A DNA stretch of 37,506 nt from PALSA-505 sp035308365. GTDB taxonomy: Bacteria > Actinomycetota > Actinomycetes > Streptosporangiales > Streptosporangiaceae. The stretch lies in the NCBI GenBank assembly GCA_035308365.1, contig DATGGU010000202.1, forward strand, positions 1 to 37,506. Direction: 5' to 3'. Positions 16,630 through 25,869 of this stretch are shown one piece after another. Below the pieces are notes generated by a model. That model did no database searches, was not told the origin of the DNA, and saw only the letters and a list, made by a program, of their open reading frames with translations. Positions within the stretch are counted from its first letter, which is position 1. The number at the start of each line of letters is the position of its first letter. A program made the translations under genes and the position numbers.

Positions 16630-18330
16630 TCAGCCGGCCAGGTGGCGCATGTTGCGCAGGGCGACGGCCATGAGGGTGTTGGTGGGGTTGTGGGCGCCGG
16701 AGGTGACGAAGACGGCGCCGTCGGCGACGTAGACGTTGTCCAGGCCGTGCACCCGGCCGTAGCCGTCGGTCACACTGGTGGCAGGGTCGGCGCCCATCAT
16801 CATGCCGCCCATGATGTGCTGCCCGGTGGGCAGCCCGCCGCTGTTGTTGGTGGCCGGGACGGCGAGGGTCACCGCGGCCCCGGCCCTGCTCATCATCCTG
16901 TTGATGACCGGGATGTAGAACTGCTGCGCCACCTGCTCGTACCTGCCGGCGCTCCAGGTGATCCGGGCGACCGGCAGGCCGAAGACGTCCTTGACGGTGG
17001 AGTCGAGCGTCACCGTGTGGCTGAGATAGGGCAGTTCGCTGCCCACCATCGAGCAGCCGGCCAGCCGGTCGCGCAGGATGGACGAGCGCATGAGCTGCTT
17101 GAACTCGGTGCCGAACGGCTTGGCCGGGCTGACGAAGCGCAGCAGCGTCTGGTAGGCCTGCGCCTCGGCGATGGGATCCTGGCTGCCGCCGAGCTCCATG
17201 ATTCCGCCGCGGATGTAGGGCAGGCCGTTGGCCTTGGCGTAGGCGCGGGCGCCGGGGAAGTCAGGGTCGCAGGCATCCTCCGCGCACTGGGTCGTCGACC
17301 GGCCCCGGTGGGCGTGCATCCGCTCACCGGTGAAGATCGCGGTGCCGTCGGTGAACGAGTGCAGCATCAGCCTGCGGCCGAGCTTGCCGCTGCGGTCGGG
17401 GAAGGCGGACAGCAACGCCAGCCGCACCGTTTCGATGGCCGACGCCGCCATCACGACGACGTCCGCGCTCTGCCCGCCGGTCACAGGGCCGCCAGAGGTC
17501 ATCCGGGCCCAGCGCACCCCGGTCGCCCGCTGCGCCGCACCCGGGCCGGTCAGCTCGATCTTGGTGACCATGGTCTGCGGGATCAGCGTCACCCGGCCGG
17601 TGCGCAGCGCGCGCCGCAACGCGATGAGCGCCGACGGCCTGGCCACGATGGGGCATCCGTAGTTGGCGCAGAACCCGCAGTTGTTGCAGGCAGGCTGGCC
17701 GTTGTAGAGCCGTGAGTTGATCGCCATGGGGAACGGGAACGGGTGCAGCCCCTCGGCTCTGGCGCCCGCCGCCACCGTCAGCGAGGCGTACTGCTGCGGT
17801 CCCGGCGGCATCGGGTACGCACCCGTGCGCGGCGCGTGCCTGCGCACCAGTTCCGGCAGGGCCGCCGCGTCGCCCTGGACGCCGATCAGCGTCTCCACCT
17901 CGTCGTAGTACGGCGCGATGTCGGCGTAGCCGAACGGCCAGTCGGCCACGTCGGCGCCGGGGACCGGGCCCAGCGCGGAGAGCTGCTGGAAGTCGATGTC
18001 CCAGAACCTCGGCACCTTCGCGTCCCAGTGCACGGTGCCGCCGCCGACGAGCTGCGGCAGATCGTCCACGCTGCCGGTGTACTGCACCGGGTTCGACGCG
18101 GCCGAACGCCAGGTGCGCGGGAACACCAGCGGGTCCGGCCCGGCGAAGTAGCGCACGTTCATCTTGAGGTCGTCATTGGAGAACACCGTCTTGACCGGGC
18201 TCTGGCCATCCAGGTTGGGGAAGTGGTTGGGGCCCTTTTCGAAGATGACAACCTGCCACCCGGCCTGGGCGAACTCCATGGCGGCGATGGCCCCGCCGGC
18301 GCCGCTGCCGATCACGATGGCGGTTCGCAC
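16630..18330 (-). CDS. GMC-type FAD oxidoreductase with Cys cluster, alpha-subunit-like of FAD glucose dehydrogenase
   Basis: The 566-residue product begins at GTG 18330 with the FAD dinucleotide motif GSGAGGAIAA (8-17). QLVGGGTVHWDAKVPRFW, typical of the gluconate 2-dehydrogenase large-subunit branch of the GMC family, follows. Four cysteines, C215-x2-C218-x2-C221-x4-C226, lie where bacterial FAD glucose dehydrogenase alpha subunits carry an Fe-S cluster. The C-terminal active-site block reads VADGAVFVTSGAHNPTNTLMA with His547. It has no signal peptide. It lies seven bases after the stop of a subunit-3-type gene carrying a twin arginine, so the pair may be exported together by hitchhiking on Tat. 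Electrons normally pass to a cytochrome c subunit, and none is encoded nearby. Likely substrates are sugars or polyols. Confidence 0.85.
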   Translation of the reverse strand: MRTAIVIGSGAGGAIAAMEFAQAGWQVVIFEKGPNHFPNLDGQSPVKTVFSNDDLKMNVRYFAGPDPLVFPRTWRSAASNPVQYTGSVDDLPQLVGGGTVHWDAKVPRFWDIDFQQLSALGPVPGADVADWPFGYADIAPYYDEVETLIGVQGDAAALPELVRRHAPRTGAYPMPPGPQQYASLTVAAGARAEGLHPFPFPMAINSRLYNGQPACNNCGFCANYGCPIVARPSALIALRRALRTGRVTLIPQTMVTKIELTGPGAAQRATGVRWARMTSGGPVTGGQSADVVVMAASAIETVRLALLSAFPDRSGKLGRRLMLHSFTDGTAIFTGERMHAHRGRSTTQCAEDACDPDFPGARAYAKANGLPYIRGGIMELGGSQDPIAEAQAYQTLLRFVSPAKPFGTEFKQLMRSSILRDRLAGCSMVGSELPYLSHTVTLDSTVKDVFGLPVARITWSAGRYEQVAQQFYIPVINRMMSRAGAAVTLAVPATNNSGGLPTGQHIMGGMMMGADPATSVTDGYGRVHGLDNVYVADGAVFVTSGAHNPTNTLMAVALRNMRHLAG

Positions 18331-18337
18331 CGGGCGC

Positions 18338-19078
18338 TCACACCCCGCCGAGAAACTTCAGCACCTTGGCCACGATCTCGGTGTCCACGACCGGGTCGTG
18401 CCCGTCGGAGCGCTCGACCTCATCGGCGGTGTAGCCGCGTGGCTGCACGTCGCCGGGGTAGCCGATGTCCTTCCAGCCCACCAGGTCCCGGTTGCCGCCG
18501 TATTCCGGCACGGCGTACAGGCCCTCCACGGTGTGCTCGAACAGCAGCGACGTGAACGCGCTCACCTCCTGCTTGGCCAGGATCGCGTCCTGCTTCTCCG
18601 GGGGCGCCTTGACGAAGTCGCCCCCGGCCAGCCTGTCCAGGGTGGCGACGCCGCTGGTGTACTGCCGCCGCCAGCCCGCCAGGCGCTTGCGCCAGGCGAT
18701 GGCCGTCACCGGATCGGGGCTGATGAAGGACGCCATGGCGTCGTGGCCGTCGGCGTGGCGGTTGCTCCACGGGCCGCCAGCGAAGATCATGGGCTGCCCG
18801 GCCGCGGCGTCCATGCCCAGCATCCGGTCGATGTAGCCGGTGACCCCGGCCTCGCGGGCGCCAGGGTGGCCTGCCTCGGCGGGGTCATCGTGCGGGCCGG
18901 GAGCTAACCGCGCGGTCGCGGCCTCGACCACGGCGGCCTGGTGGGCGGTGAAGAACCGGGGCGCCCCGGCCCGCTGGGCCGGTGAGGTACAGGCGGCCAC
19001 GCCGAGCACCGCGGCCGACGCGATCACCGCGCGGCGCGGCACACCGTCAGAGTGCGGCGCCGATGTGCCAAGTGGCAA
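18338..19078 (-). CDS. Gluconate 2-dehydrogenase subunit 3 family protein (gamma-like, Tat lipoprotein signal)
   Basis: TTG at 19078 is the preferred start, because AAAGGGGG lies just upstream; it gives 246 residues. An ATG at 19156 in the same frame would add a 26-residue tail with no homology. Near the N-terminus VPRRAVIASAAVLGVAACTSP is a twin-arginine signal ending in a lipobox (LGVAAC). The mature part (RFFTAHQAAVVEAATARLAPG; YIDRMLGMD; WRRQYTSGVATLDRLA; FTSLLFEHTVEGLYAVPEYGGNRDLVGWKDIGYPGDVQPRGY) is a clear match to the subunit-3 family. In known complexes this small subunit escorts the FAD subunit across the membrane. Here it is encoded directly before the GMC gene, as expected. Confidence 0.85.
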   Translation of the reverse strand: MPLGTSAPHSDGVPRRAVIASAAVLGVAACTSPAQRAGAPRFFTAHQAAVVEAATARLAPGPHDDPAEAGHPGAREAGVTGYIDRMLGMDAAAGQPMIFAGGPWSNRHADGHDAMASFISPDPVTAIAWRKRLAGWRRQYTSGVATLDRLAGGDFVKAPPEKQDAILAKQEVSAFTSLLFEHTVEGLYAVPEYGGNRDLVGWKDIGYPGDVQPRGYTADEVERSDGHDPVVDTEIVAKVLKFLGGV

Positions 19079-19185
19079 CGTTCCCCCTTTGTGGGTTGCG
19101 GCAGGACTGGACCGGACGCCGCTGGTTGCGCAGCTAGGACAATTGGGGAGAATCATGGCGTCCGGCCGTGAGCGTGGCAAGAGCC

Positions 19186-20397
19186 TTAACCGAACGGTGA
19201 CCGGGTGGGTTCGAGCAGGACCTTGACCGCTCCGGTGCGCCTTGCGTCCTTCAGCGTCAGGACGGCCTCGGCCCAGCGCTCCAGCGGGAAGCGGTGCGTG
19301 ATGACCGGCGTCAGGTCCAGGCCGTCCGCCACGAAGTCGAGGTAGTGCTCCATGGCGTGCTTGGCGACGCCGCCCACTTCCTCGATGCCGAAGCCGTTGG
19401 AGCCGATGACGTGCAGTTCCTTGAAGTAGAGCGGCGTCCACTCGAATCGCTTCGGCGGCTCGACGCCGGAGACGACGAGCGTGCCGCCGGTCGCCAGCAG
19501 CCGCAGCGAGGTCTCCACGGTCTCGATGGAACCGATCGTGTCGTAGACCACGGCCGGGCCGTCCTGCAGCCAGTCGTGCTTGCTCCACGGCGTGAGCGGT
19601 GTCGTGACCACACGGCGTGCGACCTGGGCGACCAGCTCGCCGGGCGCGGTGGACAGCACGGCCGCGGCACCGAACCGGGCGGCCAGCCGTGACCGGGCCC
19701 CCGCCCTGGTGACCGCCCACACCTCGGTGGCCGGGTAGAGGTGGCGCAGCAGCGCGATCGCCGCGAACGCGAGCGTCCCCGAGCCATAGACCAGGACGGG
19801 CGCACCATCGGGCGGCGGGGCGAGCAGAATCGAGCGCAGCGAGACGCTGACCGGGTCGGCCAGTACGGCCGCCTCGTCGGACACCCCGGCGGGAATGGCG
19901 AAAAGCTGCGAGGGGTGCGCGGCGAACCGTTCGGCGTGCGCTCCGGCCGCCGCCGCGCAGTTGCCCAGGTGGATCGAGACGGGCAGGTCGCCGGAGCGGA
20001 AGTTACGGCACCAGGGATAGCGCCCGGCCCGGCACGCCTGGCACGGTGGGTCGATGCCGCGCGGGCCGCAGGACAGCCACGGGTTGAGCACGACGCGCTC
20101 GCCGGTGTCGGCGCGGCGCCCCACCACCTCGTGCCCGAGCACATGCGGGAACGACACCAGCGCCGTCAGCGGGTTGTCCCGGGAGCCGTTCAGCAGGATC
20201 TGCTTGACGTCGGAGCCGCACAGGCCGGAGAAGGTCGTCTCGACGCGCACCCAGTCCTGTGCCGGGAGCGGCAGTTCGTCGACGTCCTCGACGCCGGACG
20301 GCGCGAAGCGGGAGACGAAGGCGCGCGGACCGAGCCGCCCACCCACGGCCGAGACCGCCTCACGGGCCAGGTTATGCCGGAACACCAACGCCTTCAC
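19186..20397 (-). CDS. Zinc-binding medium-chain dehydrogenase
   Basis: GTG at 20397 follows AAGGAGAG by five bases; the product has 403 residues. Catalytic zinc motif GLCGSDVKQ and LGHEVVG are present, and all four structural-zinc cysteines appear in LSCGPRGIDPPCQACRAGRYPWC. The nucleotide-binding part has VLVYGSGTLAFAAIALL and a long insertion (VVTTPLTPWSKHDWLQDG). It resembles sugar or threonine dehydrogenases of the MDR superfamily, cytosolic and NAD(P)-dependent. It lies about 107 bases before the subunit-3 gene on the same strand. The three may form one transcript with a soluble and an exported oxidoreductase, but that gap allows a separate promoter. Substrate unknown. Confidence 0.82.
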   Translation of the reverse strand: MKALVFRHNLAREAVSAVGGRLGPRAFVSRFAPSGVEDVDELPLPAQDWVRVETTFSGLCGSDVKQILLNGSRDNPLTALVSFPHVLGHEVVGRRADTGERVVLNPWLSCGPRGIDPPCQACRAGRYPWCRNFRSGDLPVSIHLGNCAAAAGAHAERFAAHPSQLFAIPAGVSDEAAVLADPVSVSLRSILLAPPPDGAPVLVYGSGTLAFAAIALLRHLYPATEVWAVTRAGARSRLAARFGAAAVLSTAPGELVAQVARRVVTTPLTPWSKHDWLQDGPAVVYDTIGSIETVETSLRLLATGGTLVVSGVEPPKRFEWTPLYFKELHVIGSNGFGIEEVGGVAKHAMEHYLDFVADGLDLTPVITHRFPLERWAEAVLTLKDARRTGAVKVLLEPTRSPFG

Positions 20398-20469
20398 AAG
20401 AACTCTCCTTCCGTCCGCCGTCCGCTACGATATCGATTACGCGCAATTTGCCTGCTGGAAGATCACGGT

Positions 20470-22002
20470 ATGACCTGGCCATATAGTCACCGCATGGTAG
20501 GGCTGACTGGTATTGCTGTACTAGCCGCCGGGCTGCTGGCCGCGTGCGGTTCACTACGCCCAGCGCCGCCGTCCGAACGAGTCACCGGGGGAGCGACCGG
20601 GACGTACATCGTCCCGCCCGGCATCCACAAGATCAAGCACGTCATCGTGATCATGCAGGAGAACCGGTCGTTCGACAACTACTTCGGCACCTATCCCGGA
20701 GTGGACGGTATCCCGATGAAGAACGGGGTGGCGACGGTCTGCATACCCAACCCCCAGGGCTCCTGCATCCGGCCGTTCCACGACACGCTCGACCGCAACG
20801 GCGGCGGCCCGCACGCGGAGGCTCAGGCCATCGCCGACATTGACGGCGGCAAGATGGACGGCTTCATCAGGGAACGCGACGCGCTGCGCAAGTCCTGCTC
20901 GGTGGCGGGCGATCCGGCCTGCGGCCCCGGCAAGCCCGACGTGGCCGGCTATCACACCGCGGCCGAGTTGCCCAACTACTGGGCCTACGCCAAGAACTAC
21001 GTCCTGGACGACCACATGTTCGCCGCGGTCAAATCCTGGTCGCTGCCCGACCACCTGTACATGGTGTCGGAATGGTCGGCCAAGTGCGCCAATCGCTCGC
21101 CGATGAGCTGTGCCAACCAGATCGTCGGCCCCTACGGCGTCATCAAGTTCAACGAGGCCGTGCACAAGGAACTCACCACCGGTCAGTCCGGCATCGATCT
21201 GGCCTGGACCGACATCACCTGGCTGCTCTACACCAAGCACGTGAGCTGGGCCTACTACATCCAGACCGGCACCCAGCCCGACTGCGAGAACGACTCCGAC
21301 GAGACCTGCGCGCCACAGGCGCAAAGCGCCCACACCCCTGGCATCTGGAACCCGCTGCCGCTGTTCGGCGACGTCCAGCAGGACGGCCAGATGGGCAACA
21401 TCCAGAGCCTGAACAGCTACTTCTCCGCGGCCGCGGCCGGCACCCTGCCCGCGGTGAGCTGGGTCACCCCGTCCGGCCCGAACAGCGAGCACCCGCCGTT
21501 CAGCGTCCACCAGGGCCAGGCCTACGTCACCTCGGTGATCAACGCGGCCATGAAGAGCCCGAACTGGGACTCCACCGCCATCTTCCTGGCCTGGGACGAC
21601 TGGGGCGGCTTCTACGACAACGTGGTCCCGCCCCCGGTGGACCAGGACGGCTACGGCCTGCGGGTGCCCGCTCTGGTCATCTCCCCGTATGCCCGCAGGG
21701 GCTTCATCGACACCCAGACGCTGAGCAGCGACGCCTACCTGAAGTTCATCGAAGACGACTTCCTCGGCGGCGCCCGCCTCGACCCCAAGACCGACGGCCG
21801 CCCCGACCCCCGCCCCGACGTGCGCGAGGACGAACCGCTGCTGGGCAACATCGACCTGGACTTCAACTTCGGCCAGAGCCCCCGCCCGCCGATGCTGCTG
21901 CCCACCAACCCGCCGAGCGACTCACCCGACCTCCCGGCCTACTTCAAGGGCAAGGGCCGCTGCTACGGCTGCACCACCCCACCCCCGGGCGGCCCGATGT
22001 GA
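20470..22002 (+). CDS. Secreted lipoprotein of the phosphoesterase (phospholipase C / acid phosphatase) family
   Basis: The frame is open far upstream, but ATG at 20470 has GGAAGA seven bases before it and starts a signal peptide ending in a lipobox (LLAAC). An ATG at 20494 is the alternative. The 510-residue protein carries the PF04185 signature IKHVIVIMQENRSFDNYFGTYPGVDGIP, a metal-site His in HTAAELPNYWAYAKNYVLDDHMFA, then SLPDHLYMVSEWSA, SWVTPSGPNSEHPPFSVHQGQAYVTSVINA and FLAWDDWGGFYDNV. Family members hydrolyse phosphomonoesters or phosphodiesters, including phospholipid head groups. No twin arginine is present, unlike many phospholipases C. Phosphate scavenging or lipid attack outside the cell is likely. 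It converges on the GH59 gene with 56 bases between stops. Confidence 0.88.
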   Translation: MTWPYSHRMVGLTGIAVLAAGLLAACGSLRPAPPSERVTGGATGTYIVPPGIHKIKHVIVIMQENRSFDNYFGTYPGVDGIPMKNGVATVCIPNPQGSCIRPFHDTLDRNGGGPHAEAQAIADIDGGKMDGFIRERDALRKSCSVAGDPACGPGKPDVAGYHTAAELPNYWAYAKNYVLDDHMFAAVKSWSLPDHLYMVSEWSAKCANRSPMSCANQIVGPYGVIKFNEAVHKELTTGQSGIDLAWTDITWLLYTKHVSWAYYIQTGTQPDCENDSDETCAPQAQSAHTPGIWNPLPLFGDVQQDGQMGNIQSLNSYFSAAAAGTLPAVSWVTPSGPNSEHPPFSVHQGQAYVTSVINAAMKSPNWDSTAIFLAWDDWGGFYDNVVPPPVDQDGYGLRVPALVISPYARRGFIDTQTLSSDAYLKFIEDDFLGGARLDPKTDGRPDPRPDVREDEPLLGNIDLDFNFGQSPRPPMLLPTNPPSDSPDLPAYFKGKGRCYGCTTPPPGGPM

Positions 22003-22058
22003 CCCGGCCGGTTCACGGGACGCACGGCGACCGCCCGGGGCTGTGCCGGCCCGGGCCT

Positions 22059-24446
22059 TCAGGGGACTGACCACTGCTGGTTGGAGCCGCCGTTGCAGGT
22101 CCACAGGTCGAGCTGGGTGCCTTCGGTGGTGTTGAACGCCGGGTCGTCCAGGCACTTGCCGGAGGCCGGGTTGACCAGCTCGCCGTTCACCGCCAGCCAT
22201 TGCTGGTTGCCTCCGCCGTTGCAGGCCCATTCTTCGATCAGGGTGCCGTTGCTGTAGTTGGCGCCGGTGATGTCCAGGCAGTTGCCGTTGATCTGGACGG
22301 TGCCATCGCTGGCCATGGTCCAGGTCTGCGAGCTGGGGTTGGTATTGCACGGCCACATCTGCACCTTGGTGCCGTTGGCGCTGGATCCGCCGTTGGCGTC
22401 CACGCAGTCGGCGGTGTCGTCCCCGGCGATGATGTGCCCGCTCGGGGTGGCCGAGCCGGCCAGGGTGACCGACAGGTTGTCGAACTGGCTGGTCTGGTAA
22501 CCGGACGTGCCCAGGCCGACCATGCCGGAGGCGTAACTGGAGTTGGTGACGCTGCCGACCGTGGTCCCGTTGATCGCGGCCGAGATCGTGCTGCCGTTGA
22601 AGGTCAGCGCCAGGTGCTGCCAGGTCCCGGTGCCGGGTGCGCTGACCGTGCCACTGGCCAGCGTGGTCCGGGTGCCGCCGGTGGAGTTGCGCACGATCGA
22701 CCAGGCGCCGGTGTTGCTGAGCTGGAGGTAGTAGTCGTTGATGTTGGCGGGGGAGAAGGCCTGCTGGGTGCCAACCCGGCCGAGCAACTGCACCGCCCCT
22801 GCCTGCTGCATGAGCGCGTCGGCCGACACCGTGTAGTTGGCCCAGCTCAGGTTGCCGCCGATGGTGTACGGGGTGGCGTTGTTGTCCCATTCGATCGGCT
22901 GCACGGCGGCTTGCTGCTGCAGGCACTGGCCGGACCGGCCGCCCACACACGGCTCCACCTCGAACGCGCCCTGCATCTGGGACAGGTACGGCGGCTGCTG
23001 GCCGGCCGTGTCGCCGTCGAAGCTGTCGGTGTAGGGCAGCCCGAGGGTGGACTGGGCAGGGCTGGCCGCCGTGCCCTTGCCCTGGCCGGTCGTCGTGGTC
23101 AGCGTGTAGATGTAGCCCGGCTGCACGGTGAGCGAATAGGCACCGTTCACCGGGGTGATATTCGCCTGCTGGGCGAACTGCGGCCCGGACCCCGGCGTGT
23201 TGACGTCGGTGGCCCAGACGTGCACGGTGCCGGTGGACAGGCCACCGGACACCGTCACGTTCACGGTCTGGGCAGCGCTGGCCGTGGTGGTCTCGATGAT
23301 CGTGGAGTAGTCGGTGCCGTTGGCCGACTTGAGCGAGACGTAGCTGCCGTTGGATTCTGAACCGCCCAGGTAGCCGGAGCCGGAGTTCAGGAACTGCCAG
23401 CCGGGAGCGGTGAACTGGGTGACCTGCGCGGTCGCCCACAGGCTTTCGCCCACACTGTAGGCGCCGGACCAGGGCTGGTTGGCCAGGATCAGCCCGTCGG
23501 TGTTGTAGGGGAGGTTGGGATAGATGGCGGCGATCAGCGGCCAGTTGATGTAGGCGGTCAGGTCGGCGTCGACGTAGCCGCGGGTGATGGACCGGATCAG
23601 GGCGGGCGCTCCCGAATTGAGGTCCTGGGAGCCGTTCTCGCTGGCCCACAGGGGTTTACCGGTGCCTTCGGCGGTGCTGTTGGCCGGGCAGGTGTCTGCG
23701 CTGCCGCCGTCGCCGCCCTGACACGGGTAATGCACGCCGATGATCGAGACCGCGCTGGCGAACGTGGGATTGGCCGCTATGTCGCTGGCGATGCTCCAGT
23801 CGCTGTCCGCGCCGACGATCTGAACGCCGGAGTACCCGTCGGCGTTGAGCGTGGACCGGAGTTGCTCGTACCAGGAGATGTTGTAGCCGCGTTCGTTCCA
23901 GCCGCCCAGGTAGTTGATGGTCAGGCCGTGCGAGGCGGCGCAGTTCAGCCAGGCGACCAGATAGTTGATCATGTCCGTGGACCAGAAGTTCCCACCGCCG
24001 ATCCAGCCCGGCGCGCCCCAGGCCAGCCCGTACAGCCTGATGCTGGGGTTGCGCGCCTTGGCCTGCTCCATCAGCCACCATTCGTAGCCGTTATTGCAGT
24101 TCACAGAGCCGGAGGCGTGCTCCATCGAGGATTCGGACCCGTCGGTGGAATTGGTGTCCCCGCCGATCTCCACCTTGAGGATCTGCAGGTCGGCCCCGTA
24201 GCCGGGCTTGAACAGGTAGTCCAGGATCTGCTGCTGCTCGGCCGCCGGGTACTCACTGAGCAGCCGGCTGTTGCCGCCGCCCCCGCTGATCGCCCCGATC
24301 CCGCCGAACGTCCGCCCGGCACTGGTGCCGTTCACACTGATAGCGGTGGCCGCCTGAGCGGACACCGGGGAACCCACCACGCCGAAGGCCAAGACGAACA
24401 GTGCCGTGACGGTACTCGTTAAGCCGGTGCCCCGGGTTCTGGTCAT
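22059..24446 (-). CDS. Secreted GH59 galactocerebrosidase-like glycoside hydrolase with ricin-type lectin domain
   Basis: The ATG at 24446 has GGAAGG nine bases upstream; 153 bases of open frame before it were rejected. The 795-residue protein has a Sec signal (about 1-33). The GH59 barrel shows TFGGIGAISGGGGNSRLLSEYP and LKVEIGGDTNSTDGSESSMEH. The predicted acid/base is Glu185 in GGWNERGYN and the nucleophile is Glu270 in LWASENGSQ. A beta domain and a laminin-G-like segment (TYTDSFDGDTAG onward; QHLALTFNGSTISAAINGTTVG) follow. The last 125 residues are a ricin-B/CBM13 lectin with QxW repeats (SQTWTM, NQQWLA, NQQWSV). Human GALC cleaves galactosylceramide; bacterial members may act on galactolipids or galactans. 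Low-complexity AT-rich promoter DNA lies upstream. Confidence 0.9.
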   Translation of the reverse strand: MTRTRGTGLTSTVTALFVLAFGVVGSPVSAQAATAISVNGTSAGRTFGGIGAISGGGGNSRLLSEYPAAEQQQILDYLFKPGYGADLQILKVEIGGDTNSTDGSESSMEHASGSVNCNNGYEWWLMEQAKARNPSIRLYGLAWGAPGWIGGGNFWSTDMINYLVAWLNCAASHGLTINYLGGWNERGYNISWYEQLRSTLNADGYSGVQIVGADSDWSIASDIAANPTFASAVSIIGVHYPCQGGDGGSADTCPANSTAEGTGKPLWASENGSQDLNSGAPALIRSITRGYVDADLTAYINWPLIAAIYPNLPYNTDGLILANQPWSGAYSVGESLWATAQVTQFTAPGWQFLNSGSGYLGGSESNGSYVSLKSANGTDYSTIIETTTASAAQTVNVTVSGGLSTGTVHVWATDVNTPGSGPQFAQQANITPVNGAYSLTVQPGYIYTLTTTTGQGKGTAASPAQSTLGLPYTDSFDGDTAGQQPPYLSQMQGAFEVEPCVGGRSGQCLQQQAAVQPIEWDNNATPYTIGGNLSWANYTVSADALMQQAGAVQLLGRVGTQQAFSPANINDYYLQLSNTGAWSIVRNSTGGTRTTLASGTVSAPGTGTWQHLALTFNGSTISAAINGTTVGSVTNSSYASGMVGLGTSGYQTSQFDNLSVTLAGSATPSGHIIAGDDTADCVDANGGSSANGTKVQMWPCNTNPSSQTWTMASDGTVQINGNCLDITGANYSNGTLIEEWACNGGGNQQWLAVNGELVNPASGKCLDDPAFNTTEGTQLDLWTCNGGSNQQWSVP

Positions 24447-24501
24447 GTTGCTGTCCCTTCCAGCCGGCAATGCGGATCCGCGACATATGATCGGGTTTGG
24501 G

Positions 24502-24513
24502 CAAATATGTTTG
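24502..24513. promoter_or_regulatory. Possible operator upstream of the GH59 gene
   Basis: CAAATATGTTTG is a near-palindrome (one mismatch) in an unusually AT-rich stretch 56 bases before the GH59 start. A LacI- or GntR-type operator is possible. The site is short and could occur by chance. No other structure was seen in the gap 24447-24628. Confidence 0.25.
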
Positions 24514-24628
24514 ATAGCGTTGGAAGCTGTCTCAATTGATTCACCCGGTGCGGGATCCGTCAAGATGCCATCCGGACAGTGCTCACTGACCCGGTCCATG
24601 TCAGGGATGGCAGGATGCGGGCTGACCG

Positions 24629-25867
24629 CTACGCGTCTGCGGCGAGCGCCTCCAGTGGCACATCCGGGTCGGTGAGCCGGGCCGGCTCGACCGGCTGGCC
24701 GGTCCGGATGAGCGCTTCGATCTTGTCGTTGACGTCCCAGACGTTGACGTTCATGCCGGCCAGCAGGTGCCCGTCGGCCACCCAGAACGCGATGAACTCA
24801 CGGCCCGGCACATCGCCGCGGAAGAAGACCTGGTAGGAGCTCCGGGGCTCGACATAGCCGGAGTACTCCATGCCCAGGTCGTACTGGTCGGTGAAGAAGT
24901 AGGGCACCCGGTCGTAGGCGGCGTCCTGGCCGAGCATCGACCTGGCGGCGGTCTGGGGCTGGTTCAGCGCATTGGCCCAGTGCTCGACCCGGATGTGCTT
25001 GCCCAGCCCGGGGTGGAAGGCACTGGCGACATCCCCGGCCGCGTAGATGCCGGGGTCGGCCGTACGCAGCCCCGCATCGACCCGGATTCCGTTCTCCACC
25101 TCCAGGCCCGCCTGGCTGGCGAGCTCGGTGCTGGGTGCGATCCCGATTCCCACGATGATCACATCGGCCGCCACGTGGCTTCCGTCGGCGAGGCGCACGC
25201 CATCGGCCCGGCCGCCGGAGCCGGTGATCGCGGCGACCTGAACGCCGGTGCGCAGGTCCACTCCATGGTCGCGATGCAGGTCCGCGAAGACCTGTGCGAC
25301 CTGGGCGCCCAGCACCGCCAGCAGCGGCAGGCCGGCCACCTCGAGCACGGTCACCTCCGCGCCCGACAGCCGGGCCGCCGCCGCGGTCTCCAGGCCGATC
25401 CAGCCGCCGCCGATGACGATGACCCGCGACGCGTCCTGGAAGGCCGCCCGGATCCGCTCGCTGTCCTGGACACTGCGCAGGTAGAGCACGCCGTCCAGGT
25501 CCGCTCCGGGGACGGTGAGCCGGCGCGGTGCCGAGCCGGTGGTCAGCAGCAGCTTGGAGTAGCCGACGCGGCTGCCGTCGGCGAGGGTGACCTGGTGACC
25601 GGCCCGGTCGATGCCGGTGGCCGCGATGCCAAGCCGCAGGTCGACATCCTGGTCGGCATACCACTGCCGCGGGTGGACATAGATCGAGTCCCGCTCGGCC
25701 TTGCCCAGCAGGTAGTCCTTGGACAGCGGTGGCCGCTCGTAGGGACGGTCGGGTTCGGCCCCGATCATGATGAGCCGGCCGTCGAAACCCCCGGTGCGCA
25801 GGGCTTCGGCGGCCTTGGCCCCGGCGAGGCTCGCTCCGACGATCAGGTAGGTGGTGTCCGTAGCCAT
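24629..25867 (-). CDS. FAD-dependent NAD(P)H oxidoreductase (ferredoxin/rubredoxin reductase type)
   Basis: The 412-residue protein has the ferredoxin-reductase family layout: YLIVGASLAGAKAAEALR at the N-terminus for FAD, RPPLSKDYLLG, TGSAPRRL, and a second Rossmann motif VIGGGWIGLETAAAA for NAD(P)H. The FAD-contacting GIYAAGDVASAF is followed by EHWANALNQP and YFFTDQYDLGMEYSGY. Such enzymes reduce a small ferredoxin feeding a P450 or dioxygenase. No ferredoxin gene is adjacent. The ATG lies two bases after the folE stop, so it is translated as part of the regulator-folE-reductase operon. Reduction of a pterin-linked or Fe-S partner is a possible role, but that is inference. Confidence 0.88.
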   Translation of the reverse strand: MATDTTYLIVGASLAGAKAAEALRTGGFDGRLIMIGAEPDRPYERPPLSKDYLLGKAERDSIYVHPRQWYADQDVDLRLGIAATGIDRAGHQVTLADGSRVGYSKLLLTTGSAPRRLTVPGADLDGVLYLRSVQDSERIRAAFQDASRVIVIGGGWIGLETAAAARLSGAEVTVLEVAGLPLLAVLGAQVAQVFADLHRDHGVDLRTGVQVAAITGSGGRADGVRLADGSHVAADVIIVGIGIAPSTELASQAGLEVENGIRVDAGLRTADPGIYAAGDVASAFHPGLGKHIRVEHWANALNQPQTAARSMLGQDAAYDRVPYFFTDQYDLGMEYSGYVEPRSSYQVFFRGDVPGREFIAFWVADGHLLAGMNVNVWDVNDKIEALIRTGQPVEPARLTDPDVPLEALAADA

Positions 25868-25869
25868 GG

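Noticed and set aside
19741..20469. N-terminal extension of the phosphoesterase frame
   Set aside because: It overlaps the divergent dehydrogenase gene; the ribosome site and signal peptide start at 20470.
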